Shown: piece after piece, positions 61,410 through 64,000 of the stretch
Position numbering within the stretch: the stretch's first letter is position 1
Layout: each line of letters opens with the position of its first letter
Origin: Hybos culiciformis
Taxonomy: Eukaryota; Arthropoda; Insecta; Diptera; Hybotidae
Direction of reading: 5' to 3'
DNA length: 64,000 nt
Assembly (NCBI GenBank): GCA_964007475.1
Contig: OZ023274.1
Location: 72,613,303 to 72,677,302 of the forward strand
Translations under genes and position numbers: made by a program
The notes under the pieces: model-generated
Database searches by the model: none
What the model was told of the DNA's origin: nothing
The model's input: the letters and a program-made list of their open reading frames with translations, nothing else

Positions 61410-61663
61410 ATCGTCGGTCTCGTGCATAAATCACGAAACTGTAGTTTTGGCCGTTTTGACCTAATATTGTAGAAAAATCATAAAAAACTAAAATTTTAAT
61501 ATGTTCAAAGTTAGAAGTTGAAAGCTGTCATAAATTATATATACGCAATGACTATTTTTATTTTCCCGAAAGTATCAAAACTTACTAAAAAAAAGAGATT
61601 TAAATCCAATTTTCTCAAAACTATGTTTTTGCAGTTCAGTGATTTTTGCATGAGACCGACGAT
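61410..61663. mobile_element. 254-bp MITE with ~32-bp inverted termini
   Basis: The left end ATCGTCGGTCTCGTGCATAA then ATCACGAAACTG, and the reverse complement of the right end, ATCGTCGGTCTCATGCAAAA then ATCACTGAACTG, match at about 27 of 32 positions. The interior has TTTTGGCCGTTTTGACC and AT-rich sequence with no frame of its own. No clear target duplication is visible (ACAT occurs near both sides but not adjacent). The superfamily is not assigned. Confidence 0.72.
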
Positions 61664-61664
61664 G

Positions 61665-63280
61665 TTCACATTATTTTATATCATTGGAATAATGATTTTT
61701 TTGTTTTTTATTTTGGTTTGAAAGTATAGTTTGATTTTGTAATAATATCCCTTTTAAAAATTTTGAGCCTTTTATTATTAAAAGTGTTAATAACAACTCC
61801 AAAAATTGAAATCTATGTTCAAAACATTCGTCTGTTTCGGTGAACCAGAAATCATATTTTTTTTGATAATTTTATTGCGTCCAAACAACATTGCATACAG
61901 TTTGTTAAAATTCTTTTTTTTATAAAAATGTTGAGCAAAATAGTTATCAAAAATTTTTATATGAAATCTGGTAATTTCAAACAGATCAAATAAAATATTT
62001 CAAAATCATTGTCATAATTTTTGTGATATAATAATTGTTCTGATTTCAATTCAAGGACATCATTAGTTTTTTTTTTATTTTTTTTATGATTGGGGTCGAT
62101 AGAAGATAACTTGTTTAGCCGACTACTCTTTATGGAGCTCTAACTTCATGAATTAGTAAAATATTTAAGTGAAGGTCGCGCATTCAAAAAAGTGCGTTTA
62201 CCTACTTATTAATAAATAAAATAAATAAATAAATATTTACTTTATTTTATTCAAATTATTTATACTTATTTTAATTCCGTATCCAAATTGATAAATTTCC
62301 AACAATAATAAAATATTCCGATATAATTTTCTTAATGTCCTTATATTTCAAAATTTAAATAGTTAAAACAAAGTTCATGCAAAATATTTTAATATATACA
62401 TGTAAGTACCATTAAATGCAAAACACATTTATTTTAAAGAATGAACTAATTAAGCGTAAATTCACGATAAAAATAAAACAATGTCTCCCACTATCGTTTA
62501 ACAATAATTTATCCAAAGGAGATAAAATATTATGAGATATTATCTCTTTATTAATGTAAAAATTAAATTGTAATAGATATATTTATTGATTTGAAATAAC
62601 TTATAAGAATTTTATAAATTTCAATGAAGACGAAGATACTAGTTTATGAAAAAAAAAAAAAAAATCATAGATGCAATAAATTGATATTAGCACATAACAG
62701 CAATACATATTTAGACACATATTTTTTCATTTATTCATTATAGTTTTATAGTTATGATTTTTCGCACAACTACATTCGAATTTTTATAAGTTGTGTAATT
62801 TTAAAACTAAACATCCTCAAAATTGAAAAAATTAATGAGTATTAGAGAGAATAGAAAAGCTTTTTTGTATACATATGTTTTGGGGGTCTGAAAAAATAGG
62901 AAAAAAAATAAAAACGATATTTTAAAAAGTTGTTTGACATAGTTACTTATATTATACTTCCTTTATGATATAATATACCTAGGATTTAATATATTTTTTT
63001 CTATTCAGAATATTATCCTTTTTTTTTTAATTTTAATAATACTGCAGTGTTTTTTTAACTATATTGTGGGTTTCAGGAGTAACATATTTTTACAAAAACT
63101 TACATAAAAATGAAAAATTAAATGACCTTTAAAACTCTGTAGTTTATCTTTTCTGCTAAGGAAAACATTAAAAAAAAAATCCATGCCATAATAACGTGAA
63201 CCTAATTACTCAAATTTTCTACAGAGAGTATAATATGAAAAAATTAAAAAGAATGAATATATAACAAGCTAACACAACAT
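61665..63280. other. AT-rich stretch with one GC-richer patch
   Basis: No gene is called. At 62090-62200 a GC-richer patch (GGGGTCGATAGAAG, TAGCCGACTACTC, GGTCGCGCATTC) carries only a 17-codon minus-strand frame (MRDLHLNILLIHEVRAP). It looks like repeat debris. (AAAT)n follows at about 62209-62235. Confidence 0.5.
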
Positions 63281-63287
63281 ATCATAG

Positions 63288-63580
63288 AAATTTACGACAT
63301 TTCATGTCTTTAGAGTATATTTGTCACAACTACAATATTTAGTAATAAATAAATTCATTTTACAAGCAGGAAACTGCAGTCTACAACTGCCAAAGGTAAT
63401 ATACTGCAAGAAGAATACCAACAGTTTCCAATATTACAGTTGAAAACAATTTAGAAATTTAAATTTAAAATATTTCTTGGCAAATCCATAAATCAATCTT
63501 CGGCCCTCTGTCTGATTAGGTCAAGCATTTTAGTGGGGCAGCCGAACAGCGAGCAAAAGAACAAACCAACGGACGTTTAA
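63288..63580 (+). CDS. Possible 3' end of a gene: two exons joined across a 59-nt intron
   Basis: An open stretch without stops from 63288 to 63395 ends FILQAGNCSLQLPK at CCAAAG|GTAATA (63396). A 59-nt candidate intron ends ACAATTTAG (63454). The next exon, 63455-63580, continues in the same frame for 41 codons with a well-mixed peptide (GKSINQSSALCLIRSSILVG, then QPNSEQKNKPTDV) and stops at TAA. Splicing keeps the frame open for 77 codons, whereas reading through the intron meets a stop soon. The second exon is clearly GC-richer than its flanks. There is no start codon, so earlier exons would lie to the left. The family is not recognised, and transposon debris is an alternative. Confidence 0.3.
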
Positions 63581-63846
63581 CGAAAATATGTAGTTCATTT
63601 TTGATACTATGTATACCTACTTAACAATTTTGTTTTACAAATTGGTTTTTTTTTAGAAGTTTTTTAGTTAGGAATAGTTTGCAAATTAAAATATGTATAG
63701 TTAATTGAATAATTTTACAAATATTCAATGAATCTAACGTTCAGGAGAGATGCTTCTTTCCCCTATTCGTTTGAGATTTTCCCTTTCATTCTTTCTACTC
63801 ACTGTTTGACTTTTCAAACCTATAACATAATTTTTGCGAATATTCA

Positions 63847-63888
63847 ATGGCATCCACAACAATCCGCATCGTGAGTCCGTCCCTTTAA
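63847..63888 (+). CDS. Possible first exon at the right edge (MASTTIRI then GTGAGT)
   Basis: ATG at 63847 reads MASTTIRI and then meets GTGAGT at 63871, a consensus splice donor; unspliced, it would end after 13 codons at 63888. Upstream (63750-63800) is a pyrimidine-rich region (CTTCTTTCCCC, TTTTCCCTTTCATTCTTTC), as found in 5' leaders of highly expressed genes. The codons are GC-richer than nearby DNA. The rest of the gene would lie beyond the window. The base before the donor (C) is not the usual G, which lowers confidence. Confidence 0.22.
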   Translation: MASTTIRIVSPSL

Positions 63889-64000
63889 TTAACTTTATAT
63901 ATAGAATTTGTCCATTATGTTAAATTTATCAAATATTCAAAATATGGTATTAAGAAATTTTTGGTATTAAAAATTTAACATATAAGGTGAAATGTATGCA

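Noticed and set aside
1..64000. CRISPR array, phage, integron, bacterial operon or toxin system
   Set aside because: There are no regularly spaced identical repeats with unique spacers, no bacterial gene density, ribosome binding sites or recognisable bacterial proteins. The composition, introns and transposon types are eukaryotic.

Overview
The window looks like 64 kb of mostly non-coding nuclear DNA from an animal, most likely an insect. It is very A+T-rich (roughly four-fifths A/T by eye), full of poly-A/poly-T runs, and has no long open frames. It contains degraded eukaryotic DNA transposons (hAT-, Tc1/mariner/pogo- and possibly PIF/Harbinger-like), tRNA-derived repeat debris and what looks like a small intron-containing gene. 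There are no operons, ribosome binding sites, CRISPR arrays, rRNA genes or intact tRNA genes. The insect assignment rests on the repeat types and on housekeeping-promoter-like motifs (GGCAACACTG/CAGTGTTGCC and ATCGATA types). I cannot name the order or species.

Layout. 0-4 kb: a 31-bp tandem repeat, a 124-bp foldback hairpin, and a degenerate interspersed repeat (1965-2729) with internal ~135-bp duplications and an 8-bp repeat tail. 4-15.6 kb: AT-rich DNA with one tRNA-like SINE head (about 12.2 kb). 15.6-16.6 kb: a dead hAT element with a perfect 8-bp target duplication and a readable scrap of transposase, followed by a GC-richer island with an 83-codon frame. 16.7-30.6 kb: AT-rich DNA holding a 247-bp pogo-like MITE (22.0 kb), a possible signal-peptide exon (24.3 kb) and a short tandem array (29.8 kb). 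30.65-31.65 kb: the best gene candidate, a three- or four-exon gene for a small basic protein on the + strand. It has a palindromic promoter-like site upstream and a tiny minus-strand frame beyond that. 32-56 kb: AT-rich DNA with a ~230-bp foldback (38.4 kb), a coding-like scrap beside a small hairpin element (39.2 kb), a 157-bp MITE with a 9-10-bp direct flank (41.05 kb), a 624-bp mariner/pogo-like relic (44.1-44.7 kb) and a possible terminal exon (46.7 kb). 56-64 kb: somewhat denser. It has two coding-like scraps (56.5 and 57.5 kb), an 11-copy 15/16-bp minisatellite (59.1 kb), a frame containing a strong splice acceptor (59.8-60.1 kb), an 851-bp element with TTA flanks (60.5-61.3 kb), a 254-bp MITE (61.4-61.7 kb), a possible two-exon gene end (63.3-63.6 kb) and a possible gene start at the right edge (63.85 kb).

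No set of genes here forms a recognisable pathway or system. Apart from the 30.96-31.65 kb gene model and the transposon relics with target duplications, most coding calls are weak and are marked so. I did not find a convincing undescribed system. The most worthwhile targets are the small spliced gene and the several non-autonomous transposon families whose boundaries can be read directly.
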